This document shows positions 33,542-42,704 of a DNA stretch of 55,112 bases, in pieces (the first letter of the stretch is position 1; each line of letters begins with the position of its first letter). Source of the DNA: DAOUAE01 sp034433795 (GTDB taxonomy: Bacteria; Chloroflexota; UBA6077; FW602-bin22; DAOUAE01); contig DAOUAE010000031.1 in assembly GCA_034433795.1 (NCBI GenBank), forward strand, positions 1-55,112, read 5' to 3'. The position numbers and the translations under genes are program-made. Below the pieces are notes generated by a model, which saw only the letters and a list, made by a program, of their open reading frames with translations, was not told where the DNA came from and did no database searches.

Positions 33542-34276
33542 TCAGTCCAGTGGAGCGCCGTCCGACCGGCTGGTCGTTCCCGATGGAGCGACCAGCCGGT
33601 AGCCGATGCGGCTGACGGTCTGAATGTAGCGGGGATGAGCAGGTTCGGGCTCGATCTTGCGACGGAGGCGACGGATATAGGTGCGCAGATAATTGATCTC
33701 GCGACGGTACTGTGGCCCCCAGACCCGCTGCAGCAACTCGCTCTGGCGCCAGACCTTGCCGGGGACACTGGCCAGGACCGCCAGCAGGTGGAATTCGGTC
33801 GGCGTCAGGTGCACCTCGGCCCCGGCCCGCCGGACCTCCCGCCGTCCCAGATCGATGACCAGATCGTCCAGGACCACCGGCGCGGGGAGCACCGGCGGCT
33901 CAGCACGGCCAGCCCGCCGCAGCAGCGCCCGCAGGCGCGCCTGCAGCTCCTCAAAGGCGAACGGCTTGGTCAGATAGTCGTCGGCCCCCAGGTCCAGCGC
34001 CTGGGCCTTGTCACGGGGATGGGTCCGGGCGCTCAGGACCAGAATCGGGCTGGCCGTCAGCGACCGGAGACGGGTGCAGAGGGCGAATCCGTCCATATCC
34101 GGCAGCATAAGGTCGAGGATAATCAGGTCGGGCGCCACCGTCTCGACCAGGCGCAGCGCCTCGGCCGCCGTGCCCGCCAGAACAACCCGATACTGTCCCC
34201 GGAGAGCCCGCTCCAGAATCTCGCGGAGGTCGGCGTGGTCTTCAATGATAAGCAGCCGGGGATGGCGGCCTGACAT
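33542..34276 (-). CDS. OmpR/PhoB-family response regulator
   Basis: A 244-residue transcription factor. The receiver domain (about 6-120) has the acidic pair in IIEDHAD, phospho-acceptor Asp in LIILDLMLPDMDG and Lys in YLTKPFAFEEL. The C-terminal winged helix (about 135-232) has LTPTEFHLLAVLA, VWGPQYRREINYLRTYIRRL and the terminal YIQTVSRIGYRLV hairpin. This is the OmpR/KdpE arrangement. No sensor kinase is next to it, so it is an orphan here. ATG 34276 has GAGGGAAAGAGGG upstream and a TATAAT at 34303-34298 on the minus strand; the longer frame is shadow coding. Confidence 0.92.
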   Translation of the reverse strand: MSGRHPRLLIIEDHADLREILERALRGQYRVVLAGTAAEALRLVETVAPDLIILDLMLPDMDGFALCTRLRSLTASPILVLSARTHPRDKAQALDLGADDYLTKPFAFEELQARLRALLRRAGRAEPPVLPAPVVLDDLVIDLGRREVRRAGAEVHLTPTEFHLLAVLASVPGKVWRQSELLQRVWGPQYRREINYLRTYIRRLRRKIEPEPAHPRYIQTVSRIGYRLVAPSGTTSRSDGAPLD

Positions 34277-34297
34277 CCCTCTTTCCCTCAGCCTCCC

Positions 34298-34303
34298 ATT
34301 ATA
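34298..34303 (-). promoter_or_regulatory. Predicted -10 element of the OmpR-type regulator
   Basis: TATAAT on the minus strand 22 bases before the start. It overlaps the end of the large upstream gene, so there is little room for other control sites. Confidence 0.45.
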
Positions 34304-34305
34304 CG

Positions 34306-37300
34306 TCAGACCGCCCGGCCCGGGACAGGCCAACGCCCGCCCAGGCGCTGAACCAGCCGGGCCAGAAGCGCCCGCTCCTCCGGCCAGAGACCCCCCGGCG
34401 CCAGCAGACAGGCCCCGTAGACCCCCAACCCCACCACCAGCCCCAGAAGCGGCCAGGCTGACAGACCCCAGAACGGCAGTGCTGCGCCGAGCGCGGCCAC
34501 GACCGGACGACGGAGCGCCCTCCAGAGAGTCCACCCATCCACGATCCCGCCCAGCGCCCGCTGGAAGGGAACCAGCAGCACCGCCTCCGAAAGGACAGTC
34601 ACCACAGCCGCGCCCAGATATCCCCAGCGGGGGATGACGATCAGGTTGGCCAGGATGTTGAAGGCGGCCGCCACCAGAAACGCCCGCGTGATCGCCCGCT
34701 GCCGTCCGGCCGCGATCAGGACGTACTGGGTCAGGCCGTTGAGATAACTCAATGGCAGAAACCAGATGAGCACCCGCAGGGCCTGGCCCGCCTCGGGCAG
34801 ATAGGCCGCGCCCCCCAGCAGCAACACCAGCGGGTCGGCCAGCCGGCTGACGCCGAAGGCCAGCGGGAAGGCCAGGACCACCAGCAGCCGGGCCCCCAAG
34901 AGATAGGCCCGGCTCAATCCCTCGCCAGCGGCGGCGGCCCGTGCCAGGTGCGGGAAGAGGGCAAAGGTAAAGGTCGAGGGAATAAGCCCCAGCCCGTCGA
35001 TGTACCGGTAGGCGGCGGAGTAAAAGCCAACCTCACGGTCACCCCGCAGCGGCTGGAGAAGCAGGATATCGATGCGGAAGAAGACCGTGGCCAGCAAATG
35101 ATTGAGCATCAGCGGGAACGACTCCGGAATCAGCCCGCGCAGGAGAGACGGCTCCCAGCCCGGCCGTGGGTTGAGGGCGAAGAGCCGGCGGGCCCAGAGA
35201 AAGAGCCCGCCAGCCGTGACGATGTTGCCGACAATGGCCACCGCCGCCAAACCGACAATCCCCCCACCGGCCAGGAGCACCACCGCCCCCAGCCCGACCT
35301 TGACCACCGTCGTCAGCACGGTCAGCAGCGCCGGGTACTCCAACCGCTCGCGCGCGTAGAAGAGCGAACTCAGGGCCGCGGCGACGTTGCCCGGGACCAG
35401 CGCCAGGGCCAGAAGGACCGTCGCCCAGACGGCCTCGGCGCTCAGGCCCCGCCAGGCCTGCCAGAGCGCCAGCCCGCAGAGCACCGGCGGAACCACCCCC
35501 AGCCAGAGCAACCAGCGCAGCGTCCAGCTGGCCGCCAGATAGCGGCTGGCCGCCGCCGGCTGGCGGGCCACCTCGCGGATGACCAGCGCGTTCAGACCGA
35601 AATTGGTGAGGATCTCCAGATAGCCGGCGAGGTTGACCGCGAAGGCGTAACGCCCGATGTTCTCCGGACCCAGCAGCCGCAGGGCCACCATGGCGAAGGC
35701 CATGTCCAGCCCCCGGTTCAGGAGCGAGGTGACCAGGGGGACCAGGCTGTTGCGGGCGACCACTGCCGGCAGCGAGGCCGGCGCCGGCCCAAAAACCCGC
35801 TGCCAGCCGGCCACCCCCGCCAGGAGCAACAGCCCCAGCCCGGCCAGCAGGCTGCCCAGCAGTCCCAGCCGCAGACTGGCCGGCTGGTAGCGGAAGACCA
35901 CCTCATGGGTCCCGGCCGGGACCGGCACCGCCCGGAACTGGCCGTAGGCCCGATAGAGGGGAACCGGCCGCCCATCCACCAGAGCCTCCCAGCCCGGCGC
36001 GAAGGCGTCCAGCAGCACCAGCCAGGCCGGCCCGTCGGTCCGCACCTGCAGGCGGAGGCGGGCGAAGCCGTCATCGAGAAACACCGCCTCCCCCCGCCCG
36101 CCCTCAGCCAGATCCGCCGGCGGCCGCCCCTCCAGCAGAACGCGCTCCGCGAAGGGGAAGCCCGGCTGGCGGAGCCGGGCGAAAGCCGTGGCCCGATCCG
36201 GCACCCACTCTGCCGTCCGGGCGATGAAGGCCCGCGGCCGGGCCGTCGGCCGCTCGTAGACCAGAATCTCACCCTGATACACCCGGCGCAACGCCGGCCC
36301 CTCCGGCAGGGGAACGGTGGTCAGGACGTAGCGGACGGCCAGCAGGTCGAGAAAGGGGCTGGTGAGCGAGGCCGGCTCTTCAAGTTTATGGATAAGGTTG
36401 TAGCGCAGCCCGCGGGGCTCCTCGATCTGACGCCAGTACTCGACGTAATCGCGGGGAATGGTGGAGTCGTAGCCCCGGACATCGCGCCAACCCCAGAGCG
36501 CCGCCAGATTGGGCATCAGCACATCGGTCGGGCCAAAGCTCACCAGCCGCCACGCCGGCGACGGGGCAGCCAGCCAGCGCTGAACGGGCGTCTCGCGCGC
36601 CAGCCAGTCAGGGGTCGTCCGGCTGTTGAAGCCGTAACTGGCCGACCAGAGGTCGAGAGCCACCACCCCCACCACCAGCGCCCCTCCAACTGGCCGGCCC
36701 CGGCCGACCAGGACCAGACCCAGGCCGGCCCCCAAGAGCAGCCCGCTCAGCCGGGCGACCTGAGGCAGTTCGTAGGAGAGAAACTGCCGGCCATCGGCGA
36801 AGGTGGCCCAGAGACGGTGGGTGGACGGGATCAGACGCTCCGGCAGCCCGAGCACCAGGTCGGGCCAGAGCCAGATGACCAGCAGCCCGGCCGCCAGCCC
36901 CAGACCGGCGGCCAGAGCCAGGACACCCACCCCCCGCGTCAGCCGGCGGTGCGGGGCGGCGGCCAGGCCGAGCCCGGCCAGAATGGCCAGGCTAGCGCTG
37001 TAGGGGTACAGCCAGCGGAACGGCGTGCGCAACTGGTCGAAGAAGGGCAGGCCGTAGTACAGCAGGGCGTAGAGGGGCGTCCCGAAAGCGAAGAGGAGCG
37101 AGACCACCGCCAGCCCGACCGCGGTCAGGGCCAGCCGCCGCTGACGGTGGCCGAGGGCCAGCGGCAGCACCAGGAGCGGCACCAGCCCGACGTAGCCGGC
37201 CGCCTCGATGTAGTTCTTGGCGCCCCAGAAGATGGTCTGAGGCGGGTCGGTCGGCTGGCCCAAGCGGTTGGTCTGGACGGGCTGCCACTGGCCGGTCCAG

Positions 37301-38271
37301 AAGTCCCGAACGCCGTGGTGGCTGGGGTTGCCGAAGAAATCAGGTAGGAGGAACGTCAGCCCCTGCCACAGCGGCAGGGCGAACCCGCGCACCTCGCCGT
37401 AGGTGACCAGGCCCTGCCGGGCGCTGGCCCGAACGACCTCCAGAAAGGGCCAGAGTTGCCCCAGACTGAGCCCCACACCAAGCAGGGCGGCCAGCCCCAG
37501 CCGCCAGCCGACCGCCAGCAGCCGGGCCGGGCCGCCGGCCCGCACCACGGCCAGACTCTCCCCCAGCCCGAACACCGCCGTCACCAGCAGCGTGTAAAAG
37601 GCGTACTCGAGATGCCCGGCCAGGAGGACCAGACCGATGAGCCCGGCGGTGGCGGCCACCAGCAGCCAGTCGGCAGGTCGGGCGCGCTCCAGGGCGGCCC
37701 GGGCGACGAGCCGCTGGGTGACCAGGAGCAGCCAGGGCAGCCAGGTGACGCTCCCGACCACCATCGGCCAGATGAGGGCGGTGAGGAGATACTGGCCAAA
37801 ACCACCGGTCAGTCCCCCCACCAGCGCCGCAGCCAGGCCCACCCCCTGGGCCCGCAGGAAGCAGTAGTAGCCGAGGGCGGTCAGGAAAACATGCAGCGCC
37901 GCGTACCAGCCGTAGGCCGAAAGCACCGGCAGAACGAGAAACAGCAGGGACGGCGGATAGAGCAGGCCGGGCTGACCGGTGGCCAGGAACGGCATGCCGG
38001 TGACGATCCAGGGGTTCCAGAGCGGCCAGTCGCCGGCCTGGAGCGCGCGCCGGGCCAGCTCGCGCCAGACCAGGTTCTGGAGCAGGGCGTCGCTCAGCAG
38101 ACTGTTCTGCGGAACCGTAGGGGGCAGAGCCGAGCGCCAGGGCTCGTAAAGGACCAGGTTGTCCAGAGGCAGCAGGACGCGCCCCAGCCAGAGGACGTCG
38201 GCGAAGAAGAGCAGCGTCCCCCCCAACAGGAACAGCCCGGCCAGACGGTCGCTTCCACGAGACCGCTTCAC
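34306..38271 (-). CDS. Fusion of a YfhO-like membrane protein and a Wzx-type flippase
   Basis: A protein of about 1,320 residues joining two membrane modules without a stop. Residues 1 to about 835 match the YfhO family: LPLDNLVLYEPWR near the start, NPWIVTGMPFLATGQ, many helices, then an extracytoplasmic domain with TDGPAWLVLLDAFAPGWEALVDG. YfhO proteins help glycosylate lipoteichoic or other surface polymers. Residues from about 840 on (NSLVPLVTSLLNRGLDMAFA onward) are a polysaccharide flippase with 12-14 helices (FRIDILLLQPLRGDREVGFY). The chain could thus flip a lipid-linked sugar and use it. GTG 38271 (GGAGCG upstream) is preferred; a start at 38316 is possible. The next gene upstream is a GT-C glycosyltransferase. 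Confidence 0.8.
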   Translation of the reverse strand: MKRSRGSDRLAGLFLLGGTLLFFADVLWLGRVLLPLDNLVLYEPWRSALPPTVPQNSLLSDALLQNLVWRELARRALQAGDWPLWNPWIVTGMPFLATGQPGLLYPPSLLFLVLPVLSAYGWYAALHVFLTALGYYCFLRAQGVGLAAALVGGLTGGFGQYLLTALIWPMVVGSVTWLPWLLLVTQRLVARAALERARPADWLLVAATAGLIGLVLLAGHLEYAFYTLLVTAVFGLGESLAVVRAGGPARLLAVGWRLGLAALLGVGLSLGQLWPFLEVVRASARQGLVTYGEVRGFALPLWQGLTFLLPDFFGNPSHHGVRDFWTGQWQPVQTNRLGQPTDPPQTIFWGAKNYIEAAGYVGLVPLLVLPLALGHRQRRLALTAVGLAVVSLLFAFGTPLYALLYYGLPFFDQLRTPFRWLYPYSASLAILAGLGLAAAPHRRLTRGVGVLALAAGLGLAAGLLVIWLWPDLVLGLPERLIPSTHRLWATFADGRQFLSYELPQVARLSGLLLGAGLGLVLVGRGRPVGGALVVGVVALDLWSASYGFNSRTTPDWLARETPVQRWLAAPSPAWRLVSFGPTDVLMPNLAALWGWRDVRGYDSTIPRDYVEYWRQIEEPRGLRYNLIHKLEEPASLTSPFLDLLAVRYVLTTVPLPEGPALRRVYQGEILVYERPTARPRAFIARTAEWVPDRATAFARLRQPGFPFAERVLLEGRPPADLAEGGRGEAVFLDDGFARLRLQVRTDGPAWLVLLDAFAPGWEALVDGRPVPLYRAYGQFRAVPVPAGTHEVVFRYQPASLRLGLLGSLLAGLGLLLLAGVAGWQRVFGPAPASLPAVVARNSLVPLVTSLLNRGLDMAFAMVALRLLGPENIGRYAFAVNLAGYLEILTNFGLNALVIREVARQPAAASRYLAASWTLRWLLWLGVVPPVLCGLALWQAWRGLSAEAVWATVLLALALVPGNVAAALSSLFYARERLEYPALLTVLTTVVKVGLGAVVLLAGGGIVGLAAVAIVGNIVTAGGLFLWARRLFALNPRPGWEPSLLRGLIPESFPLMLNHLLATVFFRIDILLLQPLRGDREVGFYSAAYRYIDGLGLIPSTFTFALFPHLARAAAAGEGLSRAYLLGARLLVVLAFPLAFGVSRLADPLVLLLGGAAYLPEAGQALRVLIWFLPLSYLNGLTQYVLIAAGRQRAITRAFLVAAAFNILANLIVIPRWGYLGAAVVTVLSEAVLLVPFQRALGGIVDGWTLWRALRRPVVAALGAALPFWGLSAWPLLGLVVGLGVYGACLLAPGGLWPEERALLARLVQRLGGRWPVPGRAV

Positions 38272-38348
38272 GGCGTCGCTCCGGTGACCGGTCCGGCCGG
38301 GAGAGGCTCCCAGCACGCCGGCCGGACCGACGGCAGCGGGTCCGGCGC

Positions 38349-38354
38349 ATTATA
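38349..38354 (-). promoter_or_regulatory. Predicted extended -10 promoter of the fusion gene
   Basis: TATAAT with TGG before it on the minus strand, lying between the stop of the glycosyltransferase gene and the fusion gene. It indicates the fusion gene can be transcribed alone. Confidence 0.5.
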
Positions 38355-38357
38355 CCA

Positions 38358-40118
38358 TTATTTGAGGAAAGACGGGCCTCCCCCACCGGGGGCGATGACC
38401 GGCACCCCGTCCGCCGTCGCCCCGGCGGCCAGCGGATACCACCGAATGGCGGTCAGCGCCTGGCTGCCCACCCGTCCCCCAGGACGGGCCCGGGCCTGGA
38501 GGAGAGCCGCCAGGTCGGGAGCGAGCGGCTGAGGATCCCGACCGACCGTCCAGACCACCGTATGCTCGCGCAGCACCTGCTGCACGGTGCCCAGCGCCTC
38601 GGTCCGGTCGAGCGGCAGGAGAACCAGCCGGGCGGTGTCATGGAGGAGCGGATAGAACTCGCGGTAGAGCCCCTCGTCGGTGAAAAGGACCGCCGGCCGG
38701 CTCTCGCTGTGGGTCCGGATGACCGTCACCAGGTCGCGGTGGGGGCTGCCGGCGTAGGCCCGCTCCTGCCACTCCGCGCTGGCCGCCTGGAGCCCCCCCA
38801 GGCTGCTGACCAGCACCAGCAGGGTGGTGACGGTGACCGTGGCCTGGCGAAAGCGCCCGGTCCAGCGTGGGGCCGCGCGTTCGGCGAAAAGCTCCAGCCC
38901 GTACTCCGCCGCCAGGATCAGCAGCACTGCGGTGCGCACGACGACCACAACGGCCAGCAACCACGGCTGGTCGGGAAAGAGAAAGTGGTAGATCGGGTAC
39001 TCGACCAGGTTGACGGTGGTCAGGAGGAGGGCGTAGACCACGCCGCGCAGGGTCGGGAAGAGCAGCACCAGAAATGGGAGAAGGTACACCAGAAACTGTG
39101 GACTGTAGCCCTTGGCCAGCACCAGGGCCAGGTGCAGGGTGAGCGCGGTGAACAGAACCACCGCCCGGGGGCGGTGGACCGTGGACCAGCCCCGCCAGAG
39201 GCCGAGATAGCCCAGCCCTCCCAGCAGCGCCCAGAGCCCCCAGGGGAGGTGCGAGAGATAGGCGGGGCGGGTGGCGCTCTGCGGGTCGAAGCGCTCGCTC
39301 AGCGGGGGCACCCAGCCGAAACTGTAGTAGCCCTCGGCCAGGGCCCAGACCGTCTCCCAGGGCGAGCGGGTGAGGAGCGCCTGGATGGAGGCCAGGGTGT
39401 AGGCGGGGGCCAGCAGCAGAAACGGCAGACCGATCAGCCCGACCGGCAGGGCGAAGGTGGCGAGCACCCGCGCCCACTCCCGCCAGGGCCGGCACCGCCG
39501 GAGCAGGACGGGCAGGATCAGGACCGGAAAGACCTTGATCATAAACCCCAGCCCGGCCACGGCCGCGCTGGCCGCCGGGCGCTCGCGCAGGAGGAGCCAG
39601 AGCGCCGCCAGCAGGAAAAAGAGGGGCAGGGTATCGAACCAGCTGACCAGCGTGTAGAACGGGAAGAAGAGCAGCGCGTAGAGGTAGCCGCACTGCACCG
39701 CCCGGTGGGGATCGTACAGGCGACGGGCCAGGGCGTAGAGCAGCGCCAGGTTCCCCAGGTCAAAAGGGAGAAGGGTCAGTCCCAGCAGGAGACGAAACCA
39801 GATGAACGGATCGCTCTGCCAGGTCGGCAGGAGCAGGCTGACCCGGAAAACGCCCACCGCCAGCCAGGGGAAGAGTGGTGGGTACTCCATCCAGAAGTGA
39901 AGATAAGGATACCAGCCGTACTGGCTGTAGCGGGCAAATTCGTAGTAAAAATTGTAGTCGTTGGCGTCGCCGATATAGCCCTGGGCCCGCCAGAGGGCGA
40001 AGGCCGGAAGCCGGAAGCCCAGGGTCAGCAGGACGAGGATCAGAAACGGCTCGTGCTGGGCCCCCGCCGCCCAGAGACGCTGTCCCAGCTGGCGCAGCGC
40101 ACTGCCCATCGCTCCCAT
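38358..40118 (-). CDS. GT-C family membrane glycosyltransferase (GT87/GT39-like)
   Basis: A protein of about 586 residues with some ten to twelve transmembrane helices. After the first helix comes an extracytoplasmic loop with GDANDYNFYYEFARYSQYGWYPYL, whose Asp is in the place of the catalytic Asp of GT-C enzymes, then WMEYPPLFPWLAVG, typical of the mannosyltransferase-like (DUF2029 / GT87) group. Such enzymes use polyprenyl-phosphate sugars. A soluble region closes the protein. The start is uncertain: ATG 40118 or 40109 are the sensible choices; the frame remains open to 40208. Together with the fusion gene it suggests a surface-glycan pathway. Confidence 0.75.
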   Translation of the reverse strand: MGAMGSALRQLGQRLWAAGAQHEPFLILVLLTLGFRLPAFALWRAQGYIGDANDYNFYYEFARYSQYGWYPYLHFWMEYPPLFPWLAVGVFRVSLLLPTWQSDPFIWFRLLLGLTLLPFDLGNLALLYALARRLYDPHRAVQCGYLYALLFFPFYTLVSWFDTLPLFFLLAALWLLLRERPAASAAVAGLGFMIKVFPVLILPVLLRRCRPWREWARVLATFALPVGLIGLPFLLLAPAYTLASIQALLTRSPWETVWALAEGYYSFGWVPPLSERFDPQSATRPAYLSHLPWGLWALLGGLGYLGLWRGWSTVHRPRAVVLFTALTLHLALVLAKGYSPQFLVYLLPFLVLLFPTLRGVVYALLLTTVNLVEYPIYHFLFPDQPWLLAVVVVVRTAVLLILAAEYGLELFAERAAPRWTGRFRQATVTVTTLLVLVSSLGGLQAASAEWQERAYAGSPHRDLVTVIRTHSESRPAVLFTDEGLYREFYPLLHDTARLVLLPLDRTEALGTVQQVLREHTVVWTVGRDPQPLAPDLAALLQARARPGGRVGSQALTAIRWYPLAAGATADGVPVIAPGGGGPSFLK

Positions 40119-40223
40119 CCCGAGGCCGCAGCCCGGCCTGGCCGGTGCAAGCCCGGTGCCAGAAACCGGAGACGGCGCGAGCCGCGCCTCCAGACGGGAC
40201 GGCCACAAAGGGGGCCCCGGCGC

Positions 40224-40253
40224 TTGACAAGGCGCGATCCCCTTCGCTATAAT
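40224..40253 (+). promoter_or_regulatory. Consensus promoter of the tRNA-Val/tRNA-Glu unit
   Basis: TTGACA (40224-40229), an 18-base spacer and TATAAT (40248-40253): both hexamers perfect, as is common for stable RNA genes. Confidence 0.9.
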
Positions 40254-40279
40254 AGGCAGTGCCAGGAGTTCCAGAGCGT

Positions 40280-40353
40280 GGGCGGTTAGCTCAGTTGGTT
40301 AGAGCGCCACGTTGACATCGTGGAGGTCACTGGTTCGAATCCAGTATCGCCCA
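40280..40353 (+). tRNA. tRNA-Val (GAC)
   Basis: Acceptor GGGCGGT pairs with ATCGCCC; the anticodon stem CCACG/CGTGG holds TTGACAT with anticodon GAC at 40314-40316; the T arm is ACTGG-TTCGAAT-CCAGT. Discriminator A; CCA is not encoded. Confidence 0.95.
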
Positions 40354-40367
40354 CCCACCGGGTGCCT

Positions 40368-40441
40368 GGCGCATTCGTCTAGTGGCCTAGGACACCGCCC
40401 TCTCAAGGCGGAGATCACGGGTTCGAATCCCGTATGCGCTA
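40368..40441 (+). tRNA. tRNA-Glu (CTC)
   Basis: Acceptor GGCGCAT pairs with ATGCGCT (one G-T pair); the anticodon stem CCGCC/GGCGG holds CTCTCAA with anticodon CTC at 40402-40404; the T arm has GGTTCGAATCC. It is 14 bases after tRNA-Val and surely co-transcribed. CCA is not encoded. Confidence 0.94.
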
Positions 40442-40452
40442 CCCGGTGTGTC

Positions 40453-40482
40453 GCCCGGACGGCCGTCCGGGCTTTTTCTTTT
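40453..40482 (+). terminator. Rho-independent terminator of the tRNA unit
   Basis: GCCCGGAC and GTCCGGGC form an 8-bp stem with a GGCC loop, followed by TTTTTCTTTT. Confidence 0.92.
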
Positions 40483-40513
40483 GGCCCGCCGGGCCGCACC
40501 AGAAAGGAGCACC

Positions 40514-41416
40514 ATGGACAATTTTCTTCTCCCGCCGGCGACCCGTCTCCAGCACGTCCGCCTGCGGGTGGCCGATGCCGATCGCGCCCTGACCTTCTAC
40601 CGCGATCTCCTGGGCTTCGGCCAGCGCCCGGCGGCCGAGGCCACCCTCTACCTGGCCGCGCCCGACGCCGACCACTGGCAGGTGGCCCTGGTCGTCCACC
40701 CCGGCGCCCGCCCCAAGCCCTGGCGGACGGCCGGTCTCTACCACGTCGCCATTCTTCTCCCCAGCCGGCGGGACCTGGCCCGGGTGGTCCACCGGCTGCT
40801 CAGCCACGGCTGGCCCCTGGATGGCGCCTCGGACCACGGGGTGAGCGAGGCCCTCTACCTGCGCGACCCCGACCGCAACGGCCTGGAGCTCTACGCCGAT
40901 CGCCCCCGGGAGCACTGGCCTTTCCGGCAGGGCGAACTGGCCATGGTCACCGTCCCGCTCGATCTCGAGGGCCTGCTGGCCACGCTCGGCCCGGTGCCCC
41001 CACCGTGGACCGGTCTCCCCCCTGGCACCCGCGTCGGCCACGTCCATCTCCAGGTCAGCGACCTGCGGCGGGCCGAGGCCTTCTACTGCGGACTGCTGGG
41101 CTTCGTGCCGACCCAGCGCAGTTACCCCGGCGCTCTCTTCGTGGCCATCGACGGCTACCACCACCACGTGGGGCTGAACGTCTGGGCCGGCGAGGGAGTC
41201 CCCCCGGCCCCGCCCGATGCCGCCGGCCTCATCGCCTTCGGCCTCCGCCTGCCCGACCGCTCGACCTGGGAGCAGCTGGCCCGACGATTGGAGCGCGCCG
41301 GCCTGTCCCTGGAGACGCCTCCGGCCGATCAGCCCGGCATCGGCCTGCTGGTGCGCGACCCGGACGGCATCGGCGTCGAACTCTGGGGCCCCGCCGCCGA
41401 CCTTGGCGACGGCTAG
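40514..41416 (+). CDS. Tandem VOC-superfamily protein (extradiol dioxygenase / CatE-like)
   Basis: A 300-residue protein with two vicinal-oxygen-chelate halves. The first half has LQHVRLRVADADRALTFYRD, YHVAILLPS and then YLRDPDRNGLELY. The second has VGHVHLQVSDLRRAEAFYCG, HHHVGLNVW and LVRDPDGIGVELWG. The second half keeps the His-His-Glu metal set (His in GHVHL, His in HHHVGL, Glu in VELW), as in catechol 2,3-dioxygenase-type enzymes. The substrate is unknown. ATG 40514 follows GAAAGGAGC. The promoter of the next gene overlaps its stop, so the two are separate units. A glyoxalase-like role cannot be excluded. Confidence 0.85.
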   Translation: MDNFLLPPATRLQHVRLRVADADRALTFYRDLLGFGQRPAAEATLYLAAPDADHWQVALVVHPGARPKPWRTAGLYHVAILLPSRRDLARVVHRLLSHGWPLDGASDHGVSEALYLRDPDRNGLELYADRPREHWPFRQGELAMVTVPLDLEGLLATLGPVPPPWTGLPPGTRVGHVHLQVSDLRRAEAFYCGLLGFVPTQRSYPGALFVAIDGYHHHVGLNVWAGEGVPPAPPDAAGLIAFGLRLPDRSTWEQLARRLERAGLSLETPPADQPGIGLLVRDPDGIGVELWGPAADLGDG

Positions 41417-41432
41417 CCCGGCCTGCTATACT
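41403..41432 (+). promoter_or_regulatory. Predicted promoter of the MFS gene, placed for a leaderless mRNA
   Basis: TTGGCG (41403-41408), an 18-base spacer and TATACT (41427-41432), with TGC before the -10. The expected start point is seven bases on, at 41439, which is exactly the GTG start codon. Confidence 0.6.
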
Positions 41433-41438
41433 GCCGGT

Positions 41439-42704
41439 GTGCGACAGCCGCTCACCCTGCGCCGGCTCAGGCCGGCCCTGCAGCAGCAGACCGCCCGCGC
41501 GCTGGTCAACCGCGACTACGCGCTCTTCTTAGCCGGGGCCTTCGTCTCCGCGCTGGGGAGCTGGCTCCAGACGGTGGCCCTGGGCTGGCTGGTCCTGGAC
41601 CTGGGCCGCTCGGTCTTTCTGCTGGGCCTCGCCAACTTCGCCCAGATGGTGCCGCTCCTGCTCTTCGGCCTGCTGGGCGGAGCGCTGGCCGACCGGCTCC
41701 CCCGACGGACGATCCTTCTGGTGACCCAGAGCCTGATGTGCCTGGTCGCGCTGGGGCTGGCTCTGCTCACCCTGGCCGGGGTCATCACTATTCCCGTGCT
41801 CCTGGGCCTGGCCTTCCTGAGCGGCCTCTGTAACGCCCTCCTCTGGCCGGCCTGGCCGGCCTTCATCCGGGACCTGGTCGGGCCGGAGCGCCTGCGCCCG
41901 GCGCTGGCCCTCAACGCCGCCCGCTTCAATCTGACCCGGATCCTGGGACCGGTCATCGGGGGCCTGCTGCTGGCCCAGGTGGGGGTGGGGCTGACGCTGC
42001 TCGTCGGCGCGCTGTCGGCCCTGGGAGTGGTCCTGGCCCTCCTGGCCATCCGGCCCCGGCCACCGAGCCCGGCGCACCCCGGTCCCTGGCGGACCGCTCT
42101 GACCGAAGGGCTGGTCTACGCCTGGCGGGCGCCCCTGGTCCGACGGCTGCTCGTGCTCAGCGCCCTCCTGGGGCTGGTGGCCTTCCCCTACCAGGCCTTT
42201 CTGCCGGCCGTGGCCCGCGAACGGCTGGGCCTGGGGCCCGAGGGGCTGGGCCTGCTCCTGACCGCCGTCGGCGTCGGCGCGGTCAGCGGGGCCCTCTGGA
42301 GCGGTACGGCGTGGGTCGGCCGGCATCCTCACCGGGCGCTGACCCTCACCGTCCTGGGCACCGGCCTCGGGCTCTGCGCCCTGGCGGCGGCCGCCGCTCT
42401 CCCGACGGCGCTCGGGGCCCTGGTCCTGCTGGGTCTGGCCTCGATCGCCTACCTGGCCACCGCCAACGCCACCGTCCAGCTGGCCGTGCCCGAGCACCTG
42501 ACCGGGCGGATCATGGGGCTCTGGGTGGTGGTCAACTCGGGCACGATGCCGCTGGGCAGCCTGCTCCTGGGGGCCCTGGCCGAGCGCCTGCACCTCTCCG
42601 GCGTCTTCCTCCTGGCCGGCGGCCTCTGCCTGCTGCTCGGACTGGACGGGCTGCGCCACTGGCAGTCCGGACTGCCAGCCAGACGGACTGGGGTGGGCCT
42701 GTGA
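41439..42704 (+). CDS. MFS transporter (EntS/MFS_3-like exporter)
   Basis: A 421-residue protein with 12 predicted helices. Its start FLAGAFVSALGSWLQTVALGWLVLDL and the loop 2-3 motif GGALADRLPRRTIL (motif A) place it in the MFS_3 group that includes the enterobactin exporter EntS and macrolide exporters. WPAFIRDLVGPERLRPALALNAARFNLTRILGPVIGG is the matching central region. The cargo is unknown. GTG 41439 has no Shine-Dalgarno and coincides with the predicted transcription start. It ends with a palindrome GGCAGTCCGGACTGCC within the last codons. Confidence 0.85.
   Translation: MRQPLTLRRLRPALQQQTARALVNRDYALFLAGAFVSALGSWLQTVALGWLVLDLGRSVFLLGLANFAQMVPLLLFGLLGGALADRLPRRTILLVTQSLMCLVALGLALLTLAGVITIPVLLGLAFLSGLCNALLWPAWPAFIRDLVGPERLRPALALNAARFNLTRILGPVIGGLLLAQVGVGLTLLVGALSALGVVLALLAIRPRPPSPAHPGPWRTALTEGLVYAWRAPLVRRLLVLSALLGLVAFPYQAFLPAVARERLGLGPEGLGLLLTAVGVGAVSGALWSGTAWVGRHPHRALTLTVLGTGLGLCALAAAAALPTALGALVLLGLASIAYLATANATVQLAVPEHLTGRIMGLWVVVNSGTMPLGSLLLGALAERLHLSGVFLLAGGLCLLLGLDGLRHWQSGLPARRTGVGL

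Noticed and set aside
34948..38532. Long plus-strand frames rich in Gln, Arg and Pro opposite the fusion gene
   Set aside because: Shadow frames of the membrane protein on the minus strand; they have no membrane or domain pattern.
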